From Conchocele bisecta (lineage: Eukaryota > Mollusca > Bivalvia > Lucinida > Thyasiridae), in NCBI GenBank assembly GCA_029237695.1, contig JAQRGA010000042.1:1798001-1862000 (forward strand): a stretch of 64,000 nt of DNA, in the 5' to 3' direction. Positions 8,062-17,700 of this stretch are shown here, in pieces. Below the pieces are notes generated by a model. The model did not search any database and had not been told where the DNA came from. It saw only the letters and a program-made list of their open reading frames with translations. The position numbers were made by a program, and so were the translations under genes. Position 1 is the first letter of the stretch, and each line of letters opens with the position of its first letter.

Positions 8062-11000
8062 ATGGGTAATATTGTAGGAGAAAAAGTAGTTCGCATAGAC
8101 GGTTATGAAAAAGTCACCGGAAAGGCTATTTATAGTGATGATATTAAACTTCATGGAATGCTGTATGCTGCACAACGATACACAGATCATCCAAGTGCAA
8201 TAATCAAAAAAATTGATATAAGTAAAGCTTCGGCGATCCCTGGAGTAAAAAAAATTATTCTACAGGATGATATTCCAGGACAGATAGCTGTAGGTCATGT
8301 CCGTGAAGATCAAAATATTTTAATTAAAGATCAGGCTTTTTATTCAGGTGATGTAATTGCAGTTGTTGCTGCCGACACTTTGGAAACCGCAAATAGAGCA
8401 GCAGATGTGATCGAAATAGAATATCAGGAACTCAAAGGCATATTCAATGTAAATGATGCACTTAAAGATGATGCCCGTTTAATCCATCCTGAATATAAAA
8501 GCAATACTGTACTCCATTATCCATTACGAAAAGGTAATATCGAAGAAGGTTTTAAAGAGTCTGATAATATACTTGAAAGAGAGTATAATACTGGTTTTCA
8601 TGAACACGCATACATCGAAACTGAAAGTGCTGTAGCTATTCCTGATCCTACATGTAAGGGTATCCTACTACGAGGTTCATTCCAGTGTCCTTTCACCACG
8701 AGAAAACATGTGGCTAAATGTCTAAACTTAAAACTTAACCAAGTTAATGTTGCTGGTACTCTAATAGGTGGCTCATTCGGCGGTAAAGATGATACTGTTT
8801 CTGCGATGGCAGCAAGAGTAGCACTTCTGGCACAGTTAACAGATAAACCTGTAAAATTAACTCTATCACGAGAAAATTCTATTAAAGAAAGTTACAAAAG
8901 ACACCCCTACTGCATTAAGCATAAAATAGGATTTAATAAAAACGGAAAAATCCAGGCCTTAAAAATAGATATTTTAGCAGATAGCGGTGCATATTCATCA
9001 ATGTCATTTTTTGTCACTTGGAGAAGTGTTGTACAGGCAGCAGGTCCATACGAAATACCAAATGTACATACAGATGTTCGCTCTATCTATACAAATAACA
9101 CATATACTGCAGCATTTAGAGGATTTGGCTCCCCTCAAGTTATATATGCACAGGAATCACTAATGGATGAAATTGCAGATATATGTAATATTACTCCTTA
9201 TGAAATAAGAAAATTAAATGGCTTTAAACAGAACAGTGTTACAGCCAGTGGTCAGGTTTTAAAAAATCATACAGTATCTTTAAATCAGGTAATTGACGAA
9301 GCAGTTAAAAAATCTGACTATTTCAATAAAATTAAGGATTATAAGAAAAAAAATAGTTCTTCAGATAGATATAAACATGGCATAGGAATGGCATGTAGTT
9401 ATAGAGGATGCTGTTTAGGTGCTGAAGGTATAGATGCAACATCTGCAATTATATCTGTGCAGCTTGATGGCAGTGTTTATCTACAGACAGGTCTTAATGA
9501 AAATGGACAGGGTTTACGTACGACATTCGGACAAATTACAGCAGAAACTTTAGGGACAGAATTTGAAGATATTCATTTTTTAGAATTATATACTTCACAA
9601 ATTAATGATGGCGGACCAACTGTTGCATCAAGATCAACATTAATGGGCGGCAATGCTATTTTAATAGCAGCAAATGAGATCAAAGAACGCATTTTTAATG
9701 TCATAAAAAATGATCTGGAAGTAAATAGTATTGATGAACTTGAATGGAAAAACGGTTTTATTTCTGCAAAAAATGGCAAATCAATGCCATTTAAAGGAGC
9801 TGCATTAAGAACATATCAGGCTGGAGTTAATCTTTCTGCTTACGGATGGTATAAATCACCAGATGTTTCATGGGATGAAGAAACAGGTCAGGGAAATGCT
9901 TATTTCACATATGTTTATGGATGTCAAATAATCGATTTATGTGTTGATACACATACTGGAAAAATAGAAGTAGATAAAGTTACAGCAGTACATGATGTAG
10001 GCAAGGTTATAAATAAGCTGGGTGCTGAAGGTCAGGTTTACGGCGGTGTAGCACAGGGATTAGGCTATGGTATTTGGGAGCATTATAATATCCAAAATGG
10101 TGAACTAAAGTCAGAAAATTTAGATGAATACCTAATTCCTACAATTAAAGATATTAAGAAGATTGAAGCTGTTCTTATAGAAAATCCTGATGCTGATGGA
10201 CCACTAGGTGCAAAATCTCTAGGAGAACCAACATTGGAACTTGGTGCTGCTGCAGTTAATAATGCAGTATCTAATGCATTGGGCAAAAGATTTTATGAAA
10301 TTCCACTTACGCTTGAAATGGTTTTTCTAGACAAACAATTAGTTAAACCATCAAGAGCCAGCGAAGCTGCTCTTCCAGTGTCAGGCAAAAAACAAACTCC
10401 AAACCTATCAAATATTACTTATACTGTACCTAAAAATCTTAATGATGCACTTCAATTATTAGATAAAAATAAATATACTATTTTAGCAGGTGGTACAGAT
10501 ATAGCGATCGAATTAAGAAAAGCAACGCATAAAACTAATCTGCTATATATTGGCGGTTTGAAAGAAATAACAAATATCACTTCAAATCAAAATGAAATAA
10601 TTATAGGTGCTTCTACTACATTCAAAAATATTATTAACAATAGCGAAATCAAAAAACAGTTCCCTGCCCTAGTTGAAGCATGTAGTACTATTGGAGGCAA
10701 ACAGACAAGAAATATAGGTACAATAGGTGGTAATATTTCTAACGCTTGCCCGTCTGCAGATTCAGTACCGGCATTAATAGCTTATAGTGCAGAATTGGAG
10801 CTGGCATCACTTAAGGGGACAAGACGTTTTAAAGTTGAAGATTTTATTACTAGTTCTTATAAAACACATAGAGAATATGAAGAAATTATTACTAAAATAA
10901 TTATCCCAAAACCAACTGCTGAATATAAATATAGCTATATTCAGCTTGGAAGAAGAGGTGCAGTTAATATAACAAGAATTACATCTCTTGCTTTAGTTTC

Positions 11001-11250
11001 ATTGGATAACAATGGCAAGGTAAAAGAATGTATTATGACTCATGGTGCCCTTTTTTCAAAACCTGGCAGATTTTATTATCTTGAGAACTTATTAATTGGG
11101 AAGAAGTTAACTGAAGAATTAATTGATTCCATTGAAGTAAAATTAGCAGAAGTGATTGAACAGGAAATTGGTGGAAGATGGTCTTCTGAATACAAAAAAC
11201 CAACCTTTATAAATATCTGCAAAGATACATTAAAAGCATTAATAAACTAG
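8062..11250 (+). CDS. Molybdenum hydroxylase: Mo-binding subunit fused to FAD subunit (xanthine dehydrogenase family)
   Basis: This 1062-residue protein joins two subunits. Residues 1-770 are the molybdopterin domain: GGSFGGKDD (236-244), TAAFRGFGSPQ, and the catalytic glutamate E722 in GAKSLGEP. Residues ~785-1060 are the FAD domain with ILAGGTDIAIE (near 806) and TIGGNISNACPSADSVPALI. The order Mo-then-FAD is the reverse of eukaryotic xanthine dehydrogenase (FeS-FAD-Mo) and lacks the Fe-S part, which is the next gene, 11 bp on. The enzyme should hydroxylate a purine or related heterocycle using water, passing electrons through FAD and Fe-S. With hydantoinase, SsnA and MocA nearby, it fits the selenium-dependent molybdenum hydroxylase group, in which Se is a labile ligand not visible in sequence. 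The substrate is unproven. Confidence 0.88.
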   Translation: MGNIVGEKVVRIDGYEKVTGKAIYSDDIKLHGMLYAAQRYTDHPSAIIKKIDISKASAIPGVKKIILQDDIPGQIAVGHVREDQNILIKDQAFYSGDVIAVVAADTLETANRAADVIEIEYQELKGIFNVNDALKDDARLIHPEYKSNTVLHYPLRKGNIEEGFKESDNILEREYNTGFHEHAYIETESAVAIPDPTCKGILLRGSFQCPFTTRKHVAKCLNLKLNQVNVAGTLIGGSFGGKDDTVSAMAARVALLAQLTDKPVKLTLSRENSIKESYKRHPYCIKHKIGFNKNGKIQALKIDILADSGAYSSMSFFVTWRSVVQAAGPYEIPNVHTDVRSIYTNNTYTAAFRGFGSPQVIYAQESLMDEIADICNITPYEIRKLNGFKQNSVTASGQVLKNHTVSLNQVIDEAVKKSDYFNKIKDYKKKNSSSDRYKHGIGMACSYRGCCLGAEGIDATSAIISVQLDGSVYLQTGLNENGQGLRTTFGQITAETLGTEFEDIHFLELYTSQINDGGPTVASRSTLMGGNAILIAANEIKERIFNVIKNDLEVNSIDELEWKNGFISAKNGKSMPFKGAALRTYQAGVNLSAYGWYKSPDVSWDEETGQGNAYFTYVYGCQIIDLCVDTHTGKIEVDKVTAVHDVGKVINKLGAEGQVYGGVAQGLGYGIWEHYNIQNGELKSENLDEYLIPTIKDIKKIEAVLIENPDADGPLGAKSLGEPTLELGAAAVNNAVSNALGKRFYEIPLTLEMVFLDKQLVKPSRASEAALPVSGKKQTPNLSNITYTVPKNLNDALQLLDKNKYTILAGGTDIAIELRKATHKTNLLYIGGLKEITNITSNQNEIIIGASTTFKNIINNSEIKKQFPALVEACSTIGGKQTRNIGTIGGNISNACPSADSVPALIAYSAELELASLKGTRRFKVEDFITSSYKTHREYEEIITKIIIPKPTAEYKYSYIQLGRRGAVNITRITSLALVSLDNNGKVKECIMTHGALFSKPGRFYYLENLLIGKKLTEELIDSIEVKLAEVIEQEIGGRWSSEYKKPTFINICKDTLKALIN

Positions 11251-11261
11251 AGGAGATAAAA

Positions 11262-11711
11262 ATGCAAATTAATTTCAAGCTTAATGGAGAACAGGTAAAT
11301 ATTAATGTTGATGACTCAAAACGTCTTTTAGATATTATACGTGAAGATTTATTCGTTATAGGCACTAAAGAAGGTTGTGGTGTTGGTGAATGCGGTGCAT
11401 GTACTGTAATAATGAATGGCGATGCTATTCATTCCTGCATTGTTCTACCTCCACAAATTGACGGAGCAGAAATAGAAACAGTTGAATATCTGGAGCAAAA
11501 TGGTGAACTCTCTGATTTACAAGAAGCTTTCTTAAAAAATGGAGCAATCCAATGTGGTTTCTGTACTCCTGGAATGTTAATGAGTGCCACAGCACTGCTA
11601 AGAAAGAATTCTAACCCAAGCGAGGATGAAATCAAAGAAGCTCTTGAAGGAAATCTTTGTAGATGCACAGGTTATATCCCTATAATTGATTCGATAAAAT
11701 CATTACAATAA
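11262..11711 (+). CDS. 2Fe-2S subunit of molybdenum hydroxylase
   Basis: 149 residues, the usual length of CoxS/XdhC-type subunits. The N-terminal plant-ferredoxin-like cluster uses C39, C44, C47 and C59 (CGVGECGAC and HSC). The C-terminal helical cluster uses C98, C101, C133 and C135 (CGFC, CRC). It carries electrons from the Mo centre to FAD in the protein encoded just upstream (11 bp gap, GAGGAG ribosome site). It ends the first operon, with a terminator at 11810. Confidence 0.93.
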   Translation: MQINFKLNGEQVNINVDDSKRLLDIIREDLFVIGTKEGCGVGECGACTVIMNGDAIHSCIVLPPQIDGAEIETVEYLEQNGELSDLQEAFLKNGAIQCGFCTPGMLMSATALLRKNSNPSEDEIKEALEGNLCRCTGYIPIIDSIKSLQ

Positions 11712-11809
11712 TCTGATAATAAATAAGAAATTATTTTTGTATTACAGTTGATTAATAAAGAATGATATTAATTGTCAGATATTTTCCAAGTAATCATTTT
11801 ACATTTATG

Positions 11810-11857
11810 ACTGGTCTACTAGATGGAATACAGTTCCTTAGAGTAGTACCAGTTTTT
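11810..11857 (+). terminator. Terminator after the first molybdenum hydroxylase operon
   Basis: ACTGGT-C-TACT pairs with AGTA-GT-ACCAGT with a small internal bulge, followed by a T5 run to 11857, 98 bases past the Fe-S subunit stop. Confidence 0.65.
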
Positions 11858-12004
11858 ATTATCTCTATTTCATTTTCTATTGTCAATTCCAAGTTTTATT
11901 ATATTAGGCATATTGAGTTAAAAAATTAGAATTATTGTATCCAATTATGTTAATTAATTATAAATTACGAGTTAAGATTTAAAATCTATTGTCAGGTTAT
12001 TGAC

Positions 12005-13390
12005 ATGAATAAAATCATTAAAAATTGTAAAATTGTAAATGCTGATAAGACCTTTATATCGGATATTTATATTGAAAACGGAATTATTAAGCAACTTGAA
12101 AAAGATATTAATATCCCTGATGTCAAAATCATAGATGCTCAAGGAAAGTATGTTATTCCTGGTGGAGTTGATGTTCATACACATTTAAATCTAGATGTAG
12201 GCACTGCTAGAGCTCAGGATGATTTTTATACTGGAACTGTTGCAGCTGCATTTGGTGGAACAACAACAATTGTAGATCATATGGGGTTTGGTCCTAAAAA
12301 TTGTAATCTTAAGCACCAAGTTGATATTTATCATGGATATGCAGAGGACAAGGCTGTTATCGATTATAGTTTTCATGGAGTTTTTCAGCATTTGGATAAA
12401 GATATTTTAAGTGAAATTAAATCAATCATAGATGATGAAGGGATTCCTAGTTTTAAAGCTTATTTCACATACGGATTTAAAATGGAAGATTGTGAGGTTC
12501 TTCAAATTTTGAGAGAGCTTAAAGAAAGAGGGGGACTACTTACAGTTCATCCTGAAAATGATTCAGTAGTTAATTTCTTGAGAAATGAATATTTTAATGC
12601 AGGAAAAATAGCACCAGTTTTTCATGAAAGAAGCAGACCTGTTCAATGTGAAGCCGATGTTATAAATAGAGCAATTCTTCTAGCTGATATGGCTGGAAAT
12701 GCACCGCTTTATATAGTGCATTTATCAAATGAACTTGGATTGCAATATATAAAAATTGCACAGAATAGAGGACAGCGTGTCTTTGCTGAAACATGTCCAC
12801 AATATTTATTTCTTGATGATTCTATGTATAAAAAACCTAATTTAAAAGGTTTGAATTATATATGCAGTCCTCCAATACGAAATAAAGCTAATCAGATGCC
12901 TTTATGGAATGGAATGATAGATGGTTCAATTTCAACTTTTGCTACAGATCATTGCCCTTTTAGTTCATATTTACGTATGAAAATAGCATCAAAAGATTTT
13001 AGAAAATGTCCTGGTGGATTACCTGGGATAGAGTTGCGTTTATCTCTCTTATTTACAGAAGGTGTTAAAAAGAAAAAAATCAGTATTAATAAGTTTGTTG
13101 ATCTATGTAGTACAAAGCCGGCAAAAATAATGGGTTTATATCCTAAAAAAGGTATTATAGCAGTAGGCTCAGATGCTGATATAGTAATTTTTGATCCAGA
13201 TAAAGAATTAACAGTAGTTCATAAAAATTTACATGAAAATGTAGATTATACACCATATGAAGGAGTTAAATTAAAAGGTGCCCCAGTGTTAACAATGTTA
13301 AGGGGTGAAGTAATTGTTAAAGATAATATATTTATTGGACGTAAAGGTTCGGGTGAATTTATAAAACGAAGTAGATTTAATTATTGTTAA
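12005..13390 (+). CDS. Dihydropyrimidinase/D-hydantoinase-type amidohydrolase
   Basis: 461 residues, the normal length for the family, which opens cyclic imides (hydantoin, dihydropyrimidine) at a binuclear metal centre. Metal ligands are visible: H58 and H60 in DVHTH, carbamylated K151 in PSFKAYFTYG, H181 in TVHPEN, H238 in IVHLSNE and D314 in FATDHCPF. This is the same role and neighbourhood as HyuA (D-phenylhydantoinase) beside ssnA and xdhD in E. coli. RidA follows after 15 bp in the same operon. It probably opens the ring of a purine or pyrimidine breakdown product; the natural substrate is not known for the close relatives either. Confidence 0.88.
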   Translation: MNKIIKNCKIVNADKTFISDIYIENGIIKQLEKDINIPDVKIIDAQGKYVIPGGVDVHTHLNLDVGTARAQDDFYTGTVAAAFGGTTTIVDHMGFGPKNCNLKHQVDIYHGYAEDKAVIDYSFHGVFQHLDKDILSEIKSIIDDEGIPSFKAYFTYGFKMEDCEVLQILRELKERGGLLTVHPENDSVVNFLRNEYFNAGKIAPVFHERSRPVQCEADVINRAILLADMAGNAPLYIVHLSNELGLQYIKIAQNRGQRVFAETCPQYLFLDDSMYKKPNLKGLNYICSPPIRNKANQMPLWNGMIDGSISTFATDHCPFSSYLRMKIASKDFRKCPGGLPGIELRLSLLFTEGVKKKKISINKFVDLCSTKPAKIMGLYPKKGIIAVGSDADIVIFDPDKELTVVHKNLHENVDYTPYEGVKLKGAPVLTMLRGEVIVKDNIFIGRKGSGEFIKRSRFNYC

Positions 13391-13405
13391 AAAAAGAGAA
13401 ATAAA

Positions 13406-13786
13406 ATGAAAAGAGAAATTATTTCAACAAAAAATGCTCCTGCAGCAATTGGACCTTATTCACAGTGTATTAAAATAGATAATTTAATTTACACTTCAGG
13501 TCAGATACCTCTAGATCCCAAAACAGGTCAAATTCCTGAAAGTATTGAAGGGCAGACTAAACAGTCATTAGAAAATGTTAAAGCTGTAATTGAAGCTGCA
13601 GGCGGTAAAATGAGCTCAGCAGTAAAACTTTTAATTTTTATAAAAGATATGAATGATTTTGCAAAAATCAATGAAGTTTATGCTACTTTTTGGGAAGGTA
13701 ATTTTCCTGCAAGAAGCTGTGTAGAAGTTGCCAGATTACCTAAAGATGTATTAATTGAGATTGAAGCAATTGCTTTAGCTTTATAA
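13406..13786 (+). CDS. ridA: RidA family enamine/imine deaminase
   Basis: 126 residues, a single YjgF/YER057c/UK114 domain. The conserved motif PARSCVEVARLP with R103 and the E120 in LIEIEAIAL form the active pocket of RidA, which hydrolyses reactive 2-aminoacrylate-type imines. Its place 15 bp after the hydantoinase suggests it deals with unstable imine products of heterocycle breakdown, as seen for RutC-like proteins in pyrimidine catabolism. A strong terminator follows. Confidence 0.92.
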   Translation: MKREIISTKNAPAAIGPYSQCIKIDNLIYTSGQIPLDPKTGQIPESIEGQTKQSLENVKAVIEAAGGKMSSAVKLLIFIKDMNDFAKINEVYATFWEGNFPARSCVEVARLPKDVLIEIEAIALAL

Positions 13787-13803
13787 TTAATTTCAAAATA
13801 TAA

Positions 13804-13845
13804 AAGGCTGCAGCTGATCATTTCGGTTACAGCCTTATTTTTTTT
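13804..13845 (+). terminator. Rho-independent terminator after ridA
   Basis: AAGGCTG (13804-13810) pairs with CAGCCTT (13830-13836), with further G-U-tolerant pairing inside, and an eight-T run follows. Confidence 0.9.
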
Positions 13846-14039
13846 AATGATTTTGGAAAAAATTAATGATGAATCATTAACAATTGACTATTAAGAACTA
13901 TCTCTATTCTTTTTTAATAAATTGCTTATCTATTTATACTCTTTAAACTTTATTTAATTATTGAGGCATATATAAAAGGTCAAATTTATTATTTTAGAAA
14001 CTGTTTTTTTACTTTGTAGTAGATTTGTTATATTGAGTA

Positions 14040-14722
14040 GATGCGGCTTATTTGAATGAATGAGTTTATCAGATATAAAAACTTCAGCTCCATGAATTAC
14101 ATAGAGCTAATATGGGTAAAAGTATTATTGATAATATAACAAATGATGTGATCGACGAGATAAAAGCCTAGTAGAGCCGCCTTTTGTATTTATTTATCCG
14201 ATTATATATATTTTGACTCTATAGTTGTCAAAATAAGGCAGGATAAGCCTATTATCAATAAATCTGTATATACTGCTTTAGGTATTAATATAACAGGTAG
14301 AAAAAATATTTTGAAATTATGGATAAGCAAAAATGAAGATTTAAAATTTTGGCTAAGTAATTTGACAGAAATGAAGAATAGTAAAATGAAAAATATTCTC
14401 ATATTTCTAAATCATAGTATAGTAATTGGGATAATTTATTCATACAGTATCCTGAGGAAATAAAGAAGTTCATTTATACAACTAATGCAATAGAATCATT
14501 AAACAGTCAATTGCGGAAAGTTACTAAAAATAAACATATTTTACCAGCTGATGAGTCTATTTTTAAAACTCCATATTTAGCTACTAAAAAATGGTTAATG
14601 CTAATTAGAAACTGGAATTTGACAATGACTAATTTTATTATAAAATTTGAGAGTCGTATGGATGCCTTTAAAAAGTTTACACACCTAGATGGAAAGTCTC
14701 CCAAAAAAAAGAGTATATTATA
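14040..14722 (+). mobile_element. Decayed IS256-family transposase
   Basis: Pieces of an IS256 (Mutator-like) transposase appear in order on the plus strand, in shifting frames with stops. They are ITNDVIDEIKA, then VVKIRQDKPIINKSVYTALG, LKLWISKNEDLKFWLSNLTE, and finally the C-terminal signature IYTTNAIESLNSQLRKVTK (about 14475-14530) with a tail like NWNLTMTNFIIKFESRM. The catalytic glutamate of the NAIES motif is still there, but the middle (Dnl.gf region) is missing and the frame is broken. The last 70 codons are still open (14511-14723). It is inactive and sits between the two molybdenum hydroxylase clusters. Confidence 0.8.
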
Positions 14723-14726
14723 GTAT

Positions 14727-15323
14727 TTAAATATACTCGGCTAAATTTTCTTTGTAATTGATATTTGATTTTATATCAGAGTCGTTCACCTCTACATCCT
14801 GAATACTTATATTATTTTCAATAAAAAAGTTTTTTATTCCACCATCATAATCAACAGGAATTATATCAGCAAGTTGATGTGGAATAATAATAGGATGCCC
14901 TCCTCTGTTACCATAAATAGGGCGTAGCATATTTTGTTTATTCTGAAATTTTTCACATAAAATGGACAAAGTTTCAATGGATGTAAAAGGATGATCAACC
15001 GGCCATATCATATAGCCTGAAAATTTTGGAGCAGTCTGTATTCCATAATAAATTGAAGATATCATGCCATATTCAGGAGTTTTATTTAAGATATATTTAA
15101 TATCTAGTTTCTCAGGTAGAGATTCTTCTCTATATGTGCAGTAAATATTATTAATTCCTACTTTCTTCAATTTATCATAAATAATATCAAGAAAAGTTTT
15201 CTTTTTGATTTTTAGTTTCCATTTTGGAGTCCCTATACGTCTACCCTGTCCTGCAGCAAGGATAATAACTGCTATATCATTAGTTGATAGTTGATGGCTG
15301 ATGTTTGATAGCTGTTTATTCAT
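14727..15323 (-). CDS. MocA-like molybdenum cofactor cytidylyltransferase
   Basis: 198 residues of the NTP_transf_3 type. The nucleotide-binding loop is IILAAGQGRRIGTPKWKLK (residues 20-38), with the metal/substrate motif WPVDHPF later. Such enzymes attach CMP (MocA) or GMP to molybdopterin; the MocA-like protein YgfJ accompanies selenium-dependent hydroxylases in E. coli. The position, 130 bp downstream of the Mo subunit on the same strand, supports a cofactor-maturation job. The first 16 residues (LSNISHQLSTN) precede the conserved core and come from repetitive AT-rich DNA, so the true start may be later. Confidence 0.8.
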   Translation of the reverse strand: MNKQLSNISHQLSTNDIAVIILAAGQGRRIGTPKWKLKIKKKTFLDIIYDKLKKVGINNIYCTYREESLPEKLDIKYILNKTPEYGMISSIYYGIQTAPKFSGYMIWPVDHPFTSIETLSILCEKFQNKQNMLRPIYGNRGGHPIIIPHQLADIIPVDYDGGIKNFFIENNISIQDVEVNDSDIKSNINYKENLAEYI

Positions 15324-15453
15324 AATTCATTTAACTATTAGTAATATCAGAGCGGTCGCACTCCAAAGTTATTATATACTAAAATAAATTAATGAGTATA
15401 ATCAAATTATTAGCTATACTCATTGATAATTAACTACTTATCATTATAATAAT

Positions 15454-17700
15454 TTATTCATAAATATACATAAATAATTTTTCAGGGGTCATAGGCAGAT
15501 CAAAAATTGGTTCTTTATTATCCTCTCTAGCTGCTCTTGCAGCGTTCATCAATGCAAAATATGCAGCAATTCCATGAATGAAAGGAGGTTCTCCTACTGC
15601 TTTAGAATTACATATGGCATAAGGATTTTTTATACTATCTAAAAAATTAATATCCATTTTAGGAATATATTTTATATCTGGCATCTTATACGCATTAGTA
15701 ACAGACATACAGCGGCCATTTTTTGCATAAACTAAATTTTCCATAGTAGACCAACCTAATCCTTGAACAATACCGCCTTCAAATTGTCCTAAATCAATAT
15801 CTTCACTTATACTTTCCCCTATATCATGTATTACTTCTATAGAGTCAATTTCATAAGTGCCTTTGATACAGTCTAAAGTTACTTCAGTAATTGATGTACC
15901 GTAACTATGATATGTGTAAGGCTGTCCTTCCATTTTTTCAGCATTCCAATATAACTGCGGCGGTGCATAAAATGCATGGCATGACAGATCAACTCTTGCC
16001 CAATGAGCATCTTTAGCTAACTGCTTCCATGTATAGTCTGTTTTTTTACCATCAACATATATAACTTCATCCCTAATCTCAACCGTTTCAGCATCGTCAA
16101 CGTTCAAGTGTTCTGCTACAAACTCAGCCAATCTTTCTACTAATATATTACAGGCTTTATAAGTTGCCATACCGTTTAAATCTGCACCGGTACTTGCTGA
16201 AGTGGGTGAAGCATTTGCAATTCTGGTTGAATTTGTTGTTTCGATTTTAATTCTATCAGGATTAATAGAAAAGCTTTTAGCAGCAAGAATAAGTATTTTC
16301 ATATTTACGCCCTGCCCCATTTCCACAGCACCTGTGCTTACTCCAACGCTTCCATCAGTGTAGATATGTACTAAAGAACCTGCCTGATTTAAAGCTGTCT
16401 GTACAAAAGAAATACCAAAACAAACAGGCAGGACATAAATTCCTTTTTTTGTTTCAACATTACTCTTATTATATTTTTCAACAGCTTCAATTCTTGCATC
16501 AATACTGTATTTCTCATCAATAGTATTCCAACAACGTTTAGCATTACAGTATTCTACTCTCATTTTATAGGGTAGCTGATCACCTTCATCCAGCAAATTA
16601 ATTTTTTGAAGCACTGCAGGATTAATACCCATTTTAAATGCTGAATTATAAATTGCAGATTCAATCAAAAATACAGCCTGTGGTACTCCAAATCCTCTAA
16701 ATGCAGTATTCGGTGTAATATTTGTTCTGCAACTAATAGCTTTTCCTTTGAAATTTGGAATTTTATATGAGCTTGCAGCATGTAGAATTGAACGCCCCAA
16801 AACAGGTAGTGATATATCAGAAAAAGCACCACCGTTCTGATACAGTGTAACTTCATATGCTAAAATTTTACCATCTTTATCAAAACCAATCTTATAATCA
16901 GAAGAATAAGGATGACGCTTACCAGTTGTAGTGATATCTTCATGCCTGCTTAAAATAAGCTTAACAGGTTTATCAAGAATATAAGAAGCAACAGATGGAA
17001 GACCAGCCCAAACAGCACAACCTTCTTTTCCGCCAAACCCCCCCCCTAAGCGTCTAATTTCTATTTCAACTTTATGCATTGGAATTCCAAGTAAATCTGA
17101 AATATGATGCTGATATCCAGCAGGAGATTGAGCACTGCAGGAAACTTTTATATTACCACCTTCAATAGGTTCAGCTAAAGCACTCTGAGTTTCAAAATAA
17201 AAATGTTCCTGACCGCCTGACTCTACTCTACCTTCAAAAATATTTTCACACTGATCCCATGCAGATTCAGTATCACCTAATATCATATTCATAGCAGAAC
17301 CAAATATTTCATCTTTCTCATATGCTTCTCTTGGGTCAACAATAGGCTTTTCTTCTTTTAATTCTACTTCAATTAATTTAAGAGCATTAAAGGCCTGTCT
17401 ACGTGTTTTAGCTACGGCTAAGGCAATAGGCTGCCCAATAAATTTGACAGAGTCTTCAACTAATAAAGGCTGATCCTGTATTATATGTCCAACCTGATTC
17501 TTACCCGGAATATCTTTATAAGTCAATACTTTTACAACGCCTTCAGCTTTTTCAGCTTTAGATATATCAACTCTTATTATTTCACCTTTTGCAATAGGAG
17601 ATCCAAATATAGCAGAATGAAGTAATCCTTCTCTTGCAGGAAGATCATCAACATATTGAGATTTACCCTGCACATGCATTTTCATATCTATATTTTTCAT
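15454..17700 (-). CDS. Molybdenum hydroxylase, molybdopterin-binding subunit (XdhD/xanthine dehydrogenase family)
   Basis: 748 residues with the complete Mo domain: GGGFGGKEG near residues 219-227, TAFRGFGVPQ, the GAVEMGQGVN loop, and the catalytic glutamate around residue 702 in NSKAVGEPPF. It overlaps the Fe-S/FAD gene by the 4-bp ATGA, so the two are translationally coupled and make a two-gene Fe-S/FAD + Mo enzyme. A C9 run (17038-17046) encodes three glycines of the Mo-binding loop, an unusual tract in this AT-rich DNA and a possible slippage point. The substrate is probably xanthine or a related purine; selenium dependence is inferred from the neighbours only. Confidence 0.9.
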   Translation of the reverse strand: MKNIDMKMHVQGKSQYVDDLPAREGLLHSAIFGSPIAKGEIIRVDISKAEKAEGVVKVLTYKDIPGKNQVGHIIQDQPLLVEDSVKFIGQPIALAVAKTRRQAFNALKLIEVELKEEKPIVDPREAYEKDEIFGSAMNMILGDTESAWDQCENIFEGRVESGGQEHFYFETQSALAEPIEGGNIKVSCSAQSPAGYQHHISDLLGIPMHKVEIEIRRLGGGFGGKEGCAVWAGLPSVASYILDKPVKLILSRHEDITTTGKRHPYSSDYKIGFDKDGKILAYEVTLYQNGGAFSDISLPVLGRSILHAASSYKIPNFKGKAISCRTNITPNTAFRGFGVPQAVFLIESAIYNSAFKMGINPAVLQKINLLDEGDQLPYKMRVEYCNAKRCWNTIDEKYSIDARIEAVEKYNKSNVETKKGIYVLPVCFGISFVQTALNQAGSLVHIYTDGSVGVSTGAVEMGQGVNMKILILAAKSFSINPDRIKIETTNSTRIANASPTSASTGADLNGMATYKACNILVERLAEFVAEHLNVDDAETVEIRDEVIYVDGKKTDYTWKQLAKDAHWARVDLSCHAFYAPPQLYWNAEKMEGQPYTYHSYGTSITEVTLDCIKGTYEIDSIEVIHDIGESISEDIDLGQFEGGIVQGLGWSTMENLVYAKNGRCMSVTNAYKMPDIKYIPKMDINFLDSIKNPYAICNSKAVGEPPFIHGIAAYFALMNAARAAREDNKEPIFDLPMTPEKLFMYIYE

